Shown here piece by piece: positions 17,598-26,464 of a stretch of DNA of 64,000 nt. The position numbers and the translations under genes are program-made. Source of the DNA: Peribacillus asahii. GTDB lineage: Bacteria; Bacillota; Bacilli; Bacillales; DSM-1321. The first letter of the stretch is position 1. Every line of letters begins with the position of its first letter. The DNA lies in contig NZ_QWVS01000002.1 in assembly GCF_003570725.1 (NCBI RefSeq), positions 186,001 through 250,000 on the forward strand. The letters are read 5' to 3'. The notes beneath the pieces were generated by a model. It ran no database searches. It saw nothing but the letters and a program-made list of their open reading frames with translations, and was not told the origin of the DNA.

Positions 17598-17630
17598 TAG
17601 AAATTAATGACAGACTAAAAAAATCAGTCC

Positions 17631-17945
17631 CTAGTCAAACAATTTACTGCCAAAAACATGTTTCTCTAGATTGGATAGACGCTTCAAGATATCAAAGTTT
17701 GTTGTCCCTGGAGACGTGCTTTGTACAGGCTGTGCCGAGCGTTGGGGTGTAACAGCCTCCGCTTGTTTCTTCAACTTGAGATTTTCCTGCCTCAAGTCTT
17801 CAATTTCTTGATGAAAGGCTTCATAATCTTTTATAATCAAATCTAAAAACTGATCTACATCTTCTGGTTTATAACCGCGCATAGCTGTTTTAAAATCTTT
17901 CTCTAAAATATCTTTAGCCGTTAATTTGATCTTATCAGATAGCAT
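17631..17945 (-). CDS. gpsB: Cell-division protein GpsB
   Basis: The 104-residue DivIVA-like protein has the conserved N-terminal block [20 protein letters not shown], a coiled coil (about residues 35-70) and a C-terminal LERHVFG-like segment used for trimerisation (here [12 protein letters not shown]). In B. subtilis GpsB shuttles PBP1 (PonA) between septum and lateral wall; ponA is about 10 kb away here. GAGGTG lies 7 nt before the ATG. Confidence 0.95.
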   Translation of the reverse strand: MLSDKIKLTAKDILEKDFKTAMRGYKPEDVDQFLDLIIKDYEAFHQEIEDLRQENLKLKKQAEAVTPQRSAQPVQSTSPGTTNFDILKRLSNLEKHVFGSKLFD

Positions 17946-18035
17946 AAGATTTCACCTCAATACTTTCGCTAATCATCTAATTTGATTATATTTTTTCAAA
18001 TCTCTACGGATTTGTCAACGAAACTTATCATTTTT

Positions 18036-18124
18036 ACGTGAGCTTCTAATCATATTGTTGATTTTTGGCTGATTTAAGCCAAAACTGCATAAAACAACAA
18101 CATTCTTCAACAGAGCTTTACGTG
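18036..18124 (+). repeat. Palindromic intergenic repeat, copy C
   Basis: Left arm ACGTGAGCTTCT...TTGTTGATTTTTGGC and inverted right arm ACGTAAAGCTCTG...TTGTTGTTTTATGC converge on a central GGCTgatttAAGCC hairpin. It lies between ypsA and gpsB and may also act as a transcription-terminating hairpin. It is related to the repeat copies at 11136 and 34067. Confidence 0.45.
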
Positions 18125-18143
18125 AAACAATGTACGCTAACGA

Positions 18144-18692
18144 TTAATCTGTCCACTCGCTTTCTTCAGCGGCCTGCTGAAGGTCATCTAAACTAATAAT
18201 GAAAATCGGATATTCTTCTTGTTCATGACGCTTAAGCGCGGCGAAATAAGCAAACTTTGGTGACCCTTCTTTTTCTGCATCATAAACAATCAGCATAGCG
18301 TCACTTTTTTGAATCATATACTCATTTTTAATACGTAATTGCTGCGGCCCTTCATAAGGCCTTTTAAAAATAGCATCCACAAAATCAGCTCGTGCTAATA
18401 TCGATTCATAGTACGCTCGATTTACCTCATTCCACGATTCTTCTTGCTTTAAAAACGGCAATAGAATCCCAAGCTTAATATTCAAGTCTTCTTGCTGCAG
18501 CTCAAAAACAACCTCAGCTGTCCACAATTCTGTTCCTAACTGCCCAGAAATAATGACCCATTCTAGCCCTTCTTCCACTAAAGGCTGCAGACGACTTCTA
18601 ATCGATTTTTTTATATATTTGACCGCTTCATGATCATTCTTAAAAATACCAAATTCAAAAGCTTTATAGCCTGTCACATACAAAACCTTCAT
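18144..18692 (-). CDS. ypsA: SLOG-fold protein YpsA (DUF1273)
   Basis: The 182-residue protein begins VLYVTGYKAFEFGIF, and has the SLOG-type motif ISGQLGTELWTAEVV near residues 48-62, typical of a nucleotide-binding Rossmann-like fold. B. subtilis YpsA influences cell division and sits beside gpsB, as here. The ligand is not known from sequence. Confidence 0.9.
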   Translation of the reverse strand: MKVLYVTGYKAFEFGIFKNDHEAVKYIKKSIRSRLQPLVEEGLEWVIISGQLGTELWTAEVVFELQQEDLNIKLGILLPFLKQEESWNEVNRAYYESILARADFVDAIFKRPYEGPQQLRIKNEYMIQKSDAMLIVYDAEKEGSPKFAYFAALKRHEQEEYPIFIISLDDLQQAAEESEWTD

Positions 18693-18722
18693 TACATGCT
18701 TTACATCCCTTTCTTATGTATG

Positions 18723-18750
18723 GATATAAGGGCAACGTTGCCCTTATATC
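18723..18750 (-). terminator. Perfect 28-bp palindrome after cotD, probable terminator
   Basis: GATATAAGGGCAAC/GTTGCCCTTATATC is a perfect palindrome just past the cotD stop. There is no T run, so termination by this hairpin is less certain. Confidence 0.5.
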
Positions 18751-18752
18751 AA

Positions 18753-19169
18753 TTAGAATCCAAATGGTCTCGGTGGACAACACGGAGGTGGCGGACAACA
18801 TACCATTTGTTGATTGAAGCACTGATTCACAACCGATTGTGTTTGAGGAAAATAGTGTTGATGCGTAAACACATGTTTATTAACAGTCGTTGTATGTGTT
18901 GGATGAACATGTGGAACAACCGTATTAAAGACATTTGTTTTCACTACTTGTTGAGTTGGTGAAACTTGTGCCGGAGCAACTTGTGTTGGCGCAACCTGTG
19001 TTGGTAAAGTTTGAGATGGCATAGGACCAAATTGCGCTGGCGAGACGTTAGTTGGCATAGGGCAAGGTGTTGATGGAAAATAAGGTGCTCCTCCCATCGC
19101 AGCACCTGCAACGTTTGTAGGTACCTTCCCAGGAAATGGTTTAAAGCCGCCCGAGTTACGATTAAACAT
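18753..19169 (-). CDS. cotD: Spore coat protein CotD
   Basis: The 138-residue protein is rich in Pro, Thr, Gln and His, with repeats of P-x-QVAPTQVAP, the CotD hallmark PHVHPTHTTTVNKHVFTHQH near residues 86-105, and a Cys/Pro C-terminus (CCPPPPCCPP). It belongs to the inner spore coat. AAAGGGGACG precedes the ATG. The upstream sequence has a SigK-like -10 (CATAGTCTG), consistent with late mother-cell expression. The 3' side holds a perfect palindrome. Confidence 0.9.
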   Translation of the reverse strand: MFNRNSGGFKPFPGKVPTNVAGAAMGGAPYFPSTPCPMPTNVSPAQFGPMPSQTLPTQVAPTQVAPAQVSPTQQVVKTNVFNTVVPHVHPTHTTTVNKHVFTHQHYFPQTQSVVNQCFNQQMVCCPPPPCCPPRPFGF

Positions 19170-19263
19170 ATAAAAGCGTCCCCTTTCGTCTTAGTTTTGC
19201 CTTACACTTACAGACTATGAAGCGAAAGGTACACGTGTACTGATGAAAAGACCTAATTTTCCC

Positions 19264-19359
19264 TCATAAGAAAGAATAGAAACTCTCCTTAAACGTTATA
19301 AAAACAATAATCGTTAGGCAAAGGACAACAAAAAATAAAACTAAAATCGTTTTATACAT
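19264..19359 (-). CDS. Very small hydrophobic peptide, 31 aa, putative membrane peptide
   Basis: The frame begins MYKTILVLFFVVLCLTIIVF and is almost entirely one transmembrane segment, followed by a short KE-containing tail. GTGGAG lies 9 nt before the ATG. It fills the gap between mrfB and cotD. The composition is not what random AT-rich DNA usually gives, but 31 codons is too short to be sure. It could be a sporulation or toxin-like membrane peptide; I do not recognise it. Confidence 0.4.
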   Translation of the reverse strand: MYKTILVLFFVVLCLTIIVFITFKESFYSFL

Positions 19360-19413
19360 GCTTCCAATCTCCACTTTCTTTCTATATATTTCAATACAGT
19401 AAAGTGTTAACTG

Positions 19414-20676
19414 TTAACCATCATGATTTCGTTTACGTTTTAGACGACTGATTCTTCTTTCAAGATCCTCTTGCCATTTGGACACTTTTTTGTTTGATAC
19501 GATTTTCTCTATTTCCTGCAAGGCTTTTTCCGTATAATCAAGGGCCGAAACAATATCCTTAAATTGATGTTCGTGTAATTTTGCACATTCAATACTAGCT
19601 TCTATTCGTTGCTGCGAATTTCCATGTTTCACAATCTCTTGCCAAAGATCCAGAGCCTCTTGAAACTGCTTTTGGCGTTTTTTTTGAAAAGCAAGAGCGT
19701 GACTAGCAGTTAACCGATCTCCATTACTTCCTGACTTTCTCACTGCTTCATACGTTGAAACAGCGACTTCTTGTTCCCCAATGTAATCAAGCCAGCGAGC
19801 TACTTTAATAGATTCATCGGTGTGCCCATCCATTTGTAAAATTTGTCTCGAAATATAAATGTACAAAGAAATCAGCGATAAAATATCTAACTCATTATGC
19901 TTCAAAATTCCAAATAAAATTTCCGGATCCTTCCGCTCAACGAAATCAAAATAAATCATCGGGGCTAAATAACCAGGGATATCATTTACTCGTTCAACTC
20001 CAAGAATGTCTGTTTCAACAACGGATAATTTAACTCGCTCTAATTGATCTTTCCAAAGCCGTCTTGAAGCATGATACAAATCAAAATGACCAAACTCTGG
20101 AAGCTTCGGCACATGCTCTTTAATGAGCGTATGCTGTGTCGTTAACTGTGGCCAATCAAAAGATTTACCATTATAGGTAACGAGTGTTTCATAATTAATT
20201 CGCTCTAAAAAACTTTGATACAGCGGAATTTCATGACCTGGTTGCGGCAAAATGTGCTGTCTCACAATCACTTCTGTTTCCGTTACATAGGCATACCCGA
20301 GCAAAAAAATCGTATTTCCTGCACCACCGCTAAGCCCTGTTGTTTCAGTATCAAAAAAGAATAAATCTCCACTATCCAGCCCCTTCCCAGATAGAGGGTG
20401 ATCAAAAGACACCGCGTTCCACTGGTTCATAATAGTTTGTAATTGTGAGAAAGAGTAACGACCATGCTGATAATCAAGCGGATAGCGGACTTCCCGAATA
20501 AAACAATAAGATTCATCAAAATGATAACAGCTTGTATCATTTTGACGCCATTTATCTTCATATGGAATGTCGACTTGATGGATTGCTTTTTCTTCCGACT
20601 TTGTCTGAAGCGGATTCTGCTCCACCTCTCTATTCATATGCGGCTTAAAACGATTTAATTTCGATTTTAATGACAA
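19414..20676 (-). CDS. mrfB: DEDDh 3'-5' exonuclease MrfB (YprB) with TPR-like C-terminus
   Basis: The 420-residue protein has an RNase H-like exonuclease domain with DLFFFDTETTGLSGG (DxE motif), the NGKSFDWP segment and a final HNELDILS acidic residue, then a helical TPR-like C-terminal third. In B. subtilis MrfB and the helicase MrfA repair mitomycin-type lesions independently of UvrABC. The TTG at 20676 follows AGAGGTG by nine bases; the GTG at 20688 lies inside that site. Directly downstream of mrfA. Confidence 0.9.
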   Translation of the reverse strand: MSLKSKLNRFKPHMNREVEQNPLQTKSEEKAIHQVDIPYEDKWRQNDTSCYHFDESYCFIREVRYPLDYQHGRYSFSQLQTIMNQWNAVSFDHPLSGKGLDSGDLFFFDTETTGLSGGAGNTIFLLGYAYVTETEVIVRQHILPQPGHEIPLYQSFLERINYETLVTYNGKSFDWPQLTTQHTLIKEHVPKLPEFGHFDLYHASRRLWKDQLERVKLSVVETDILGVERVNDIPGYLAPMIYFDFVERKDPEILFGILKHNELDILSLISLYIYISRQILQMDGHTDESIKVARWLDYIGEQEVAVSTYEAVRKSGSNGDRLTASHALAFQKKRQKQFQEALDLWQEIVKHGNSQQRIEASIECAKLHEHQFKDIVSALDYTEKALQEIEKIVSNKKVSKWQEDLERRISRLKRKRNHDG

Positions 20677-20709
20677 AATATCATACACCTCTATTTACTA
20701 ATCAAATGA

Positions 20710-22956
20710 TTAAAACTGCTTGAGCAGATCGATACATGCTTGCTTCACATTCATACCGTCTAGTTCCATCCCAACACATGATGGACAACCGTTCTCACAT
20801 AAACATTGACTGATTAAATGTACAGCTGCTGCTCGAATGTCATCAAATCGCTTGTACACATCCTCTGCCAAACCAATTCCACCCGGGTAATGATCGTATA
20901 AAAAAATCGTTGGTAATCCAGTGTGATTCGCTTTAATTTGGGAAACAACATGAATATCTTGTCGATCACACATCACATGAATCGGGACAATATGCTGAAG
21001 CACATGAGCAATACCTAACAATAATTGCTCGAGCGCTTTCTCCCCTATCTCTTCGTCTACTTCTCTTAATTCAAGCCAAGTAGAGCTCGTATGCAATTCT
21101 TCTTCAGGCAAATAAATAGGACCCGAACCAATATTTTCAAATGTCGTTAAGCGGATTTTTTTAAAAATAGTCGGGAGCATATTAACAGTTACATCGCCAT
21201 AATGAATCGCTGTCTGTTTCCGATTTACCGATCGATCAATCTCTAATACTTTGAGCTGAACAGCCAAGTTGGCATCCGTATAGTATTCTACATCTACTTT
21301 TCTGACGTACGCTTTTTTATGCTCCCAATCTAGCTTTTCTACTTGATACTGAATGCCTTCATGTAAATAAATCGCTTCATCATGCAGCAATGTCATTGCA
21401 CTAAAACGATCCATTTCCCCGATAATAGTTACGTTCGCGACATCTGATTGGTCAATAATGACGACATTTTCCTGAGAAGCGGAACGCAAACTAATATTGG
21501 TCGCTGGAAAAGATTGATTAGCCCAATAAAATTTGTCACCATTTTGGTGTAGTACACGCTCCTCTACTAAATATTCTAGTAGTTCATCTATTTCTAGCAA
21601 ACCAAACGATTCTCCTGTTCGAAAAGGTAATTCATAAGCCGCACACTTAAGATGATCTACGAGAATAATGAGATTTTCAGGATTAATTCGTGCATATTCT
21701 GGTGAACGATCAAAAAAGTAATCAGGGTTTTGCACAATATATTGATCAATTGGAGTAGAGCTCGCAACCATAATAATTAACGCTTCATCATGCCGTCTTC
21801 CTGCTCGTCCTGCTTGCTGCCAAGTACTTGCTACGCTTCCTGGATATCCTGTCATCACACACACTTGCAGCTGACCGATATCAACACCTAGTTCTAACGC
21901 ATTCGTACTAACAACCCCGATAATACTTCCTTCTCGAAGTCCTTTTTCAATTTCTCGTCGCTGCTTCGGTAAATATCCTCCGCGATATCCTCTAATCGAT
22001 TTGGAACCAAGTTCTTTTTTTACTAGTTCTTGTAGATGGCTTAAAATAATTTCTACTCGTACTCTGCTTCTTGCAAAAACAATCGTTTGAATATTATTTT
22101 GTAAAAATTGCTTGGCTAAATGATTCACTTCAACCGTTGCACTTTTTCTTATATTAAGCGGCTGATTCACAATCGGGGGATTATAAAAAACAAAGTGCTT
22201 TCGACCGCTTGGTGCTCCATTATCATCGATTAATCGCATCGAATGACCTGTTAATTGTTCGGCCAATTCTCTCGGATTCGCAATCGTCGCTGATGTACAA
22301 ATAAAAATCGGATTACTCCCATAAAATTGACAAATTCGTTTTAAACGGCGGATTACATTCGCAACATGACTTCCGAATACACCTCGATACGTATGTAACT
22401 CATCAATAACAATATATTTTAGATTTTCAAATAAGCTCACCCATTTTGTATGGTGAGGAAGAATCGCTGAATGAAGCATATCTGGATTAGTAATGACAAT
22501 GTGCCCTGCTTTTCGAACTTTTTGCCGGATAGCAGGTGATGTATCCCCATCATAGGTAAAGCTTTTAATATCGATTCCCATCTCATTAATGATGTCATTT
22601 AATTCACTTTTTTGATCTTGAGCTAGTGCTTTCGTAGGAAAGAGATAAAGAGCTCGATTTTGATTATTTTCAGCAATCGCTTGTAGAACCGGTAAGTTGT
22701 AACAAAGTGTTTTTCCAGACGCTGTTGGTGTAACAGCGACAATATGTTCTCCTTTTTGAACGGTTTGAAAAGCGCTATATTGATGCGTATATAACCTGTC
22801 GATTCCTCGCTTCTTCAAAGCCGCTTGAATACGTGAATCAACTTCATCCGGAAGCGCTTTCGTCCGCGCTTCCTTCGGTTCTATTTCATGCCAATGAATA
22901 ATTTGCTCATTCATTCTTAATTCCTTAATTACATCAGAAAGTGATTTCTTCTTCAT
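20710..22956 (-). CDS. mrfA: DExH helicase MrfA (YprA) with C-terminal zinc domain
   Basis: The 748-residue superfamily-2 helicase has TPTASGKT (Walker A) near residue 73, DELH near 183, helicase C motifs such as QQAGRAGRR, and a C-terminal DUF1998-type domain with four cysteines (CLCENGCPSC). B. subtilis MrfA is a DNA-repair helicase paired with MrfB, which follows here 34 nt later. The ATG at 22956 is preceded by AAGGGG. Confidence 0.93.
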   Translation of the reverse strand: MKKKSLSDVIKELRMNEQIIHWHEIEPKEARTKALPDEVDSRIQAALKKRGIDRLYTHQYSAFQTVQKGEHIVAVTPTASGKTLCYNLPVLQAIAENNQNRALYLFPTKALAQDQKSELNDIINEMGIDIKSFTYDGDTSPAIRQKVRKAGHIVITNPDMLHSAILPHHTKWVSLFENLKYIVIDELHTYRGVFGSHVANVIRRLKRICQFYGSNPIFICTSATIANPRELAEQLTGHSMRLIDDNGAPSGRKHFVFYNPPIVNQPLNIRKSATVEVNHLAKQFLQNNIQTIVFARSRVRVEIILSHLQELVKKELGSKSIRGYRGGYLPKQRREIEKGLREGSIIGVVSTNALELGVDIGQLQVCVMTGYPGSVASTWQQAGRAGRRHDEALIIMVASSTPIDQYIVQNPDYFFDRSPEYARINPENLIILVDHLKCAAYELPFRTGESFGLLEIDELLEYLVEERVLHQNGDKFYWANQSFPATNISLRSASQENVVIIDQSDVANVTIIGEMDRFSAMTLLHDEAIYLHEGIQYQVEKLDWEHKKAYVRKVDVEYYTDANLAVQLKVLEIDRSVNRKQTAIHYGDVTVNMLPTIFKKIRLTTFENIGSGPIYLPEEELHTSSTWLELREVDEEIGEKALEQLLLGIAHVLQHIVPIHVMCDRQDIHVVSQIKANHTGLPTIFLYDHYPGGIGLAEDVYKRFDDIRAAAVHLISQCLCENGCPSCVGMELDGMNVKQACIDLLKQF

Positions 22957-23088
22957 CTCCGTTACACCCCTTATTTGTACAGTGTAACGAAGATTCATTC
23001 AGATGACTAGATGTATGATTAACCATTCACTCTTCCCAGTAGATTGACATAGGTTATAGGTGAAGAAATAACCGAAAGGAGCAGTGTG

Positions 23089-23559
23089 ATGGCCTCTTCT
23101 GATAAAAAAAACAACGATAACCAACTGTCTCGAGAGCCTTTTTCACAATTTATGCATACGATGGACCGTCTCTTTTCAGAAAAGCCTGTAAAGGGAATGC
23201 TGCAATCACTTGATGACTTCTTCGGCTCTATGAGAGAACGAAACTTTCCTATAGAGCTTTTGAATAAACCTACTTATTATCTGATTACTGCATCCCTTCC
23301 AGGAATTAAAAAAGAGCAAATCAACATTGAGCTATTGCCACAAGCTGTGACAATTACGATTACACATACGCAAAGCGAAACACTTGAACATCCCTCCTCT
23401 CGTTTCTTTCAACGAAAACAAGGAACTAGTACAGTAACTAGAACGATTCACCTACCTACCCCTATTAATGAACAAAGCGTTACTGCTTCTCATCGTGATG
23501 GAGTTCTCCAATTGAAGCTGCCTAAGTTAAAAGGAAACAAAATTAATATTCATGAATAA
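23089..23559 (+). CDS. Hsp20/alpha-crystallin family small heat-shock protein
   Basis: The 156-residue protein has an acidic N-terminus, an alpha-crystallin domain (about residues 60-150) with ITASLPGIKKEQINIEL and the HRDGVLQLKLPK end motif. Such proteins hold unfolded clients; some Bacillus members are spore-coat proteins (CotP, CotM). AAAGGAG lies 7 nt before ATG 23089; the GTG at 23086 is too close. Single gene divergent from mrfA, with its own strong terminator. Which subgroup it belongs to is open. Confidence 0.88.
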   Translation: MASSDKKNNDNQLSREPFSQFMHTMDRLFSEKPVKGMLQSLDDFFGSMRERNFPIELLNKPTYYLITASLPGIKKEQINIELLPQAVTITITHTQSETLEHPSSRFFQRKQGTSTVTRTIHLPTPINEQSVTASHRDGVLQLKLPKLKGNKINIHE

Positions 23560-23603
23560 AAGGCAGAGGTTTATGTGCTATAACATAAACCTCTGCCTTT
23601 TTC
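23558..23603. terminator. Terminator after the Hsp20 gene
   Basis: AAAGGCAGAGGTTTATGT pairs with ACATAAACCTCTGCCTTT around a short loop, followed by TTTTT. It is near-perfect and active on the plus strand at least. Confidence 0.92.
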
Positions 23604-23618
23604 AAAGATAAGAACATA

Positions 23619-23671
23619 TAAAGTGAAACTTCTATCAGTGGGAGGTCTTCCTTCATCCCCCCCACTGATAG
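23619..23671. repeat. Strong hairpin with conserved-looking flank
   Basis: CTATCAGTGGGAGG (23632-23645) pairs with CCCCCCACTGATAG (23658-23671) around a purine-rich loop, with no T run. The flank AAAGTGAAACTTCTAT recurs exactly near 37057 upstream of dinG. On the minus strand it lies downstream of yppG. It may be a repeat-family element or part of a structured 3' region. Confidence 0.5.
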
Positions 23672-23766
23672 GTTAGTTGAAGCAATCTTTCCGAAAGACA
23701 AAGAACAGATCTGCCAGCCGCTTATCTTATGCTTGCGCGGCTAAACGAGCGCACCTTACACTTTTC

Positions 23767-24312
23767 TTATGTTAATTTAAACAAACTTCCTACTCCTTTA
23801 AATACCGATGACATTTGCGTAAATGTATTAACCATTTGCCCCGCTGTATTCATCATTTTAGTAATATCCACGGAACCATCCTGTGTTTTAAATTGATTAA
23901 GCACAGACTGAAAACCCGAAGGCTGGGCCTTTTGCATAAATTGCTGTTTAGGATAAGGATTGGAGAACGCTTGGTACGGCGGACGCTTTATTTGTGGCTG
24001 CAATGGATTGTCAAATGGATTAAATGATTGCGATGTCGGAGAATAAGACGACATTGTTGCTCCTTGCGAAGTCTGAGCCCCTCCAATATTCACCGGCTGC
24101 TGTGGATATGGTTGAAAAGAGTACGGTTCTTGTTGGATGCCACTGTGTTGATACGGCTGCATCACACTATCACCCGCTGCATGAAATGGATACGATGGCA
24201 TCGGTTGAGCATGGTATTGCATCCCGTCAGAATACCCTCCCCAATAATTCGGCATCGATTGCGGATAATAACCGGGATTTGGATGTCCTTGATGATAATT
24301 CGCTCTCATCAT
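23767..24312 (-). CDS. yppG: YppG-like spore coat protein
   Basis: The 181-residue protein has a Gly/Pro/Gln/Tyr-rich first two thirds (YYPQSMPNYWGG, PYSFQPYPQQP) and a conserved C-terminus with FQSVLNQFKTQDGSVDITKMMNTAGQM, typical of YppG-type coat proteins. GAGGAGG lies about 11 nt before the ATG. Position between mrfA/Hsp20 and yppE matches B. subtilis. Coat assignment comes from the family and composition. Confidence 0.82.
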   Translation of the reverse strand: MMRANYHQGHPNPGYYPQSMPNYWGGYSDGMQYHAQPMPSYPFHAAGDSVMQPYQHSGIQQEPYSFQPYPQQPVNIGGAQTSQGATMSSYSPTSQSFNPFDNPLQPQIKRPPYQAFSNPYPKQQFMQKAQPSGFQSVLNQFKTQDGSVDITKMMNTAGQMVNTFTQMSSVFKGVGSLFKLT

Positions 24313-24383
24313 CTTGAAAGAAACCTCCTCCATTTCCTGACATTCTTTTCTATACTATATGTGAAGAAACAACAGATAGTGAG

Positions 24384-24782
24384 TTAAAGTGCGGAGTCTT
24401 CTTTACCTTTTTGTGCCAATATACGCATGCTTTCCATCTTAACATTTTGTAGAATAAATAACACTGACTGCACATGACTCTTAAATCGTTTATAACTTGT
24501 TTTCGGAAAAAAAGCTTGAACAGATACATCTGTGAGGTTCTGAGCAGTCTGTTCGATCTGTTGCGGAAATAAGTGCTTAAACTCCGCTTCTTTCATCCAT
24601 TGTTTTACTCTTTGCTCCCATTGTTCACAGGCGAGCTGTACTCGATCTGCAAACGGCTTAACTTCATGATAGAAATCCCTCTCTTCCCCATCCTTTCGAA
24701 CCTCTTCGTAGATTGCATCTGCTTCTTTTGCCAATACAATTAATTGCTCTGTTAAATCTATCACTTTTTGGTACTCATCCAT
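24384..24782 (-). CDS. yppE: YppE family protein (DUF1798)
   Basis: A 132-residue, mostly helical, charged cytosolic protein with no membrane segment. Placement between yppG and yppD and its length fit B. subtilis YppE, a structurally solved helical bundle of unknown role. TAGGGGA precedes the ATG. Confidence 0.8.
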   Translation of the reverse strand: MDEYQKVIDLTEQLIVLAKEADAIYEEVRKDGEERDFYHEVKPFADRVQLACEQWEQRVKQWMKEAEFKHLFPQQIEQTAQNLTDVSVQAFFPKTSYKRFKSHVQSVLFILQNVKMESMRILAQKGKEDSAL

Positions 24783-24884
24783 ATGTTCCCCTACTTTACT
24801 TTTTTCTAATTAGCACTGTTAAATATTTTATAAATTCAACAATATCAATAAACATAGTCTTCTAAATTATAATAGAGAACAGCT

Positions 24885-24914
24885 CAAAAAGAAATGCAGC
24901 TGAATTCCAGCTGC
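24885..24914 (-). terminator. Terminator of yppD
   Basis: GCAGCTG/CAGCTGC stem (24896-24914) with GAATT loop, followed on the minus strand by ATTTCTTTTT, 12 nt after the yppD stop. Confidence 0.8.
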
Positions 24915-24926
24915 ATCTTGTTATTA

Positions 24927-25190
24927 TTAATAGCCTAAACTAGGCGTTACTTGTATATTCTTAGGTACTTTCTCTAACTTTATCGAATACGCAGGACTCT
25001 GTTTTAAGGATGACTCAACTGCGTCTAATGCTTCTTGTGCTTGATTGACCATTTTATATTGCTCAGACCATAGCTTACAACGCTCTGTATTAACAGCAAG
25101 GCCATAGGATTTTTCTAAACCATCTAGGCTTGAATGAATATCTGCAATCATCGCCAACACCTCATCGATTGCAACGTTTTTATTTCTCAT
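24927..25190 (-). CDS. yppD: YppD-like small protein, unknown function
   Basis: An 87-residue soluble protein with an amphipathic helical N-terminal half. GGGAGG lies nine bases before the ATG. Assigned by its position between yppE and yppC and by its size; the sequence carries no motif I can name. It ends in a clear terminator. Confidence 0.65.
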   Translation of the reverse strand: MRNKNVAIDEVLAMIADIHSSLDGLEKSYGLAVNTERCKLWSEQYKMVNQAQEALDAVESSLKQSPAYSIKLEKVPKNIQVTPSLGY

Positions 25191-25310
25191 TTGTTCATCC
25201 CTCCCTGTCTTTACTAGTTAATACTATTCTTGTTTTGTTAGCTAAGACCTTCTTGCTTGACAAAACTAGAAGGAAATCGGCAAAAAAAGTGCTAATTCTC
25301 TATTTATCAG

Positions 25311-26237
25311 TTACTTCGACATTATATTAACTATTGTCTCTATATGCTGCTGTTTCTTATAATACCAATCGGTTAAGCAAACGTTTTTCATCGTTTTGGG
25401 TGCACGAAACCACTTCGGTTTAATCCTATTTCTTACATCCCATTGATCCGTTCCATCTATTGAATGATAAATAATAGGATATGTCTTTCGCAGCGTCGGT
25501 GTCATTGCTATAGGATTATGATTCCCATATTGTTCATAATCATAGCGCGCCCCCGTCGGCTCCGTTGTAAGAACAAATTGATAAAATAAAGGAAAGAGGT
25601 TAGGTGCAAATAGAAGCTCATATAGTTTCTTCCCAAGATGGATGCGGGCATCTACATCGCAAAAATTCGCAACGGAAAAACCATACAGTTGCCCGAAGCA
25701 AGTTGGAAACAAAACCGTACTGTAATGAAGCCAATCTTGCAGTAAAAATAAAACAGAATGAAAAATAAACGAGCGCTTTCGAATAACCGGCCGCTCAATA
25801 ACATGCTGCTCATTAATAATTAAGGCATATACGAGCCGCTTTTCATCTCGAAGCCGCCAAAACCGCTGCCACTCTTTCTCCATGAAAGTCGTCATAAAAA
25901 AATGTTTCCCTAAATGAAACAGAGGACAATTGTATTTCTTTGAATAATGGTAGAGCAATAATTGCGGGTAAGCATCTTGAAAAATTCTCCAATTAGCTTC
26001 TTCATACGTTAAAAATAATTGGCGGCGATAGCGTTCTGTCAAAATATGTGGCAACCAGTTCCCTGCAAGATCACACATATTCCACCCTGCATTTCTAGAC
26101 ACTACGCCAGCCAATAAGGACCATCTAATTTCCGGATGTTTGCTAAAAAAATGCTCATAGGCCTTTGTTCTTGAGATATTATCTCTATTCCCTTTTTGCG
26201 TTAAACCTTTTATTGTGTTAAGAAGTTGCTGATTCAT
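25311..26237 (-). CDS. yppC: YppC family protein (DUF2515)
   Basis: A 308-residue, basic, aromatic-rich protein with SRNAGWNMCDLAGNWLP near residues 49-65 and a conserved HNPIAMTPTLRKTYPIIYHS region near 242. Divergent from recU-ponA, as in B. subtilis. AGGTGG lies seven bases before the ATG. The function of the family is unknown. Confidence 0.82.
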   Translation of the reverse strand: MNQQLLNTIKGLTQKGNRDNISRTKAYEHFFSKHPEIRWSLLAGVVSRNAGWNMCDLAGNWLPHILTERYRRQLFLTYEEANWRIFQDAYPQLLLYHYSKKYNCPLFHLGKHFFMTTFMEKEWQRFWRLRDEKRLVYALIINEQHVIERPVIRKRSFIFHSVLFLLQDWLHYSTVLFPTCFGQLYGFSVANFCDVDARIHLGKKLYELLFAPNLFPLFYQFVLTTEPTGARYDYEQYGNHNPIAMTPTLRKTYPIIYHSIDGTDQWDVRNRIKPKWFRAPKTMKNVCLTDWYYKKQQHIETIVNIMSK

Positions 26238-26464
26238 CTACATACCACCTATTTATGTTTTGATAGACTATGTGAGATACTATGATTAATGAAAAGAATC
26301 AAACAACGACATTACCGTCATTACATAACCATTTACGGTAAATTGTGACAATTTTATAGTTTTTTCGTAACTATTCTCTATCGTTTTGAGAAATGATTCG
26401 TTTTATTCACCTTTTTTTCACTTTTTTTGCTATCATACGATTAGGTGGAAAAGGAGGAAGAACG

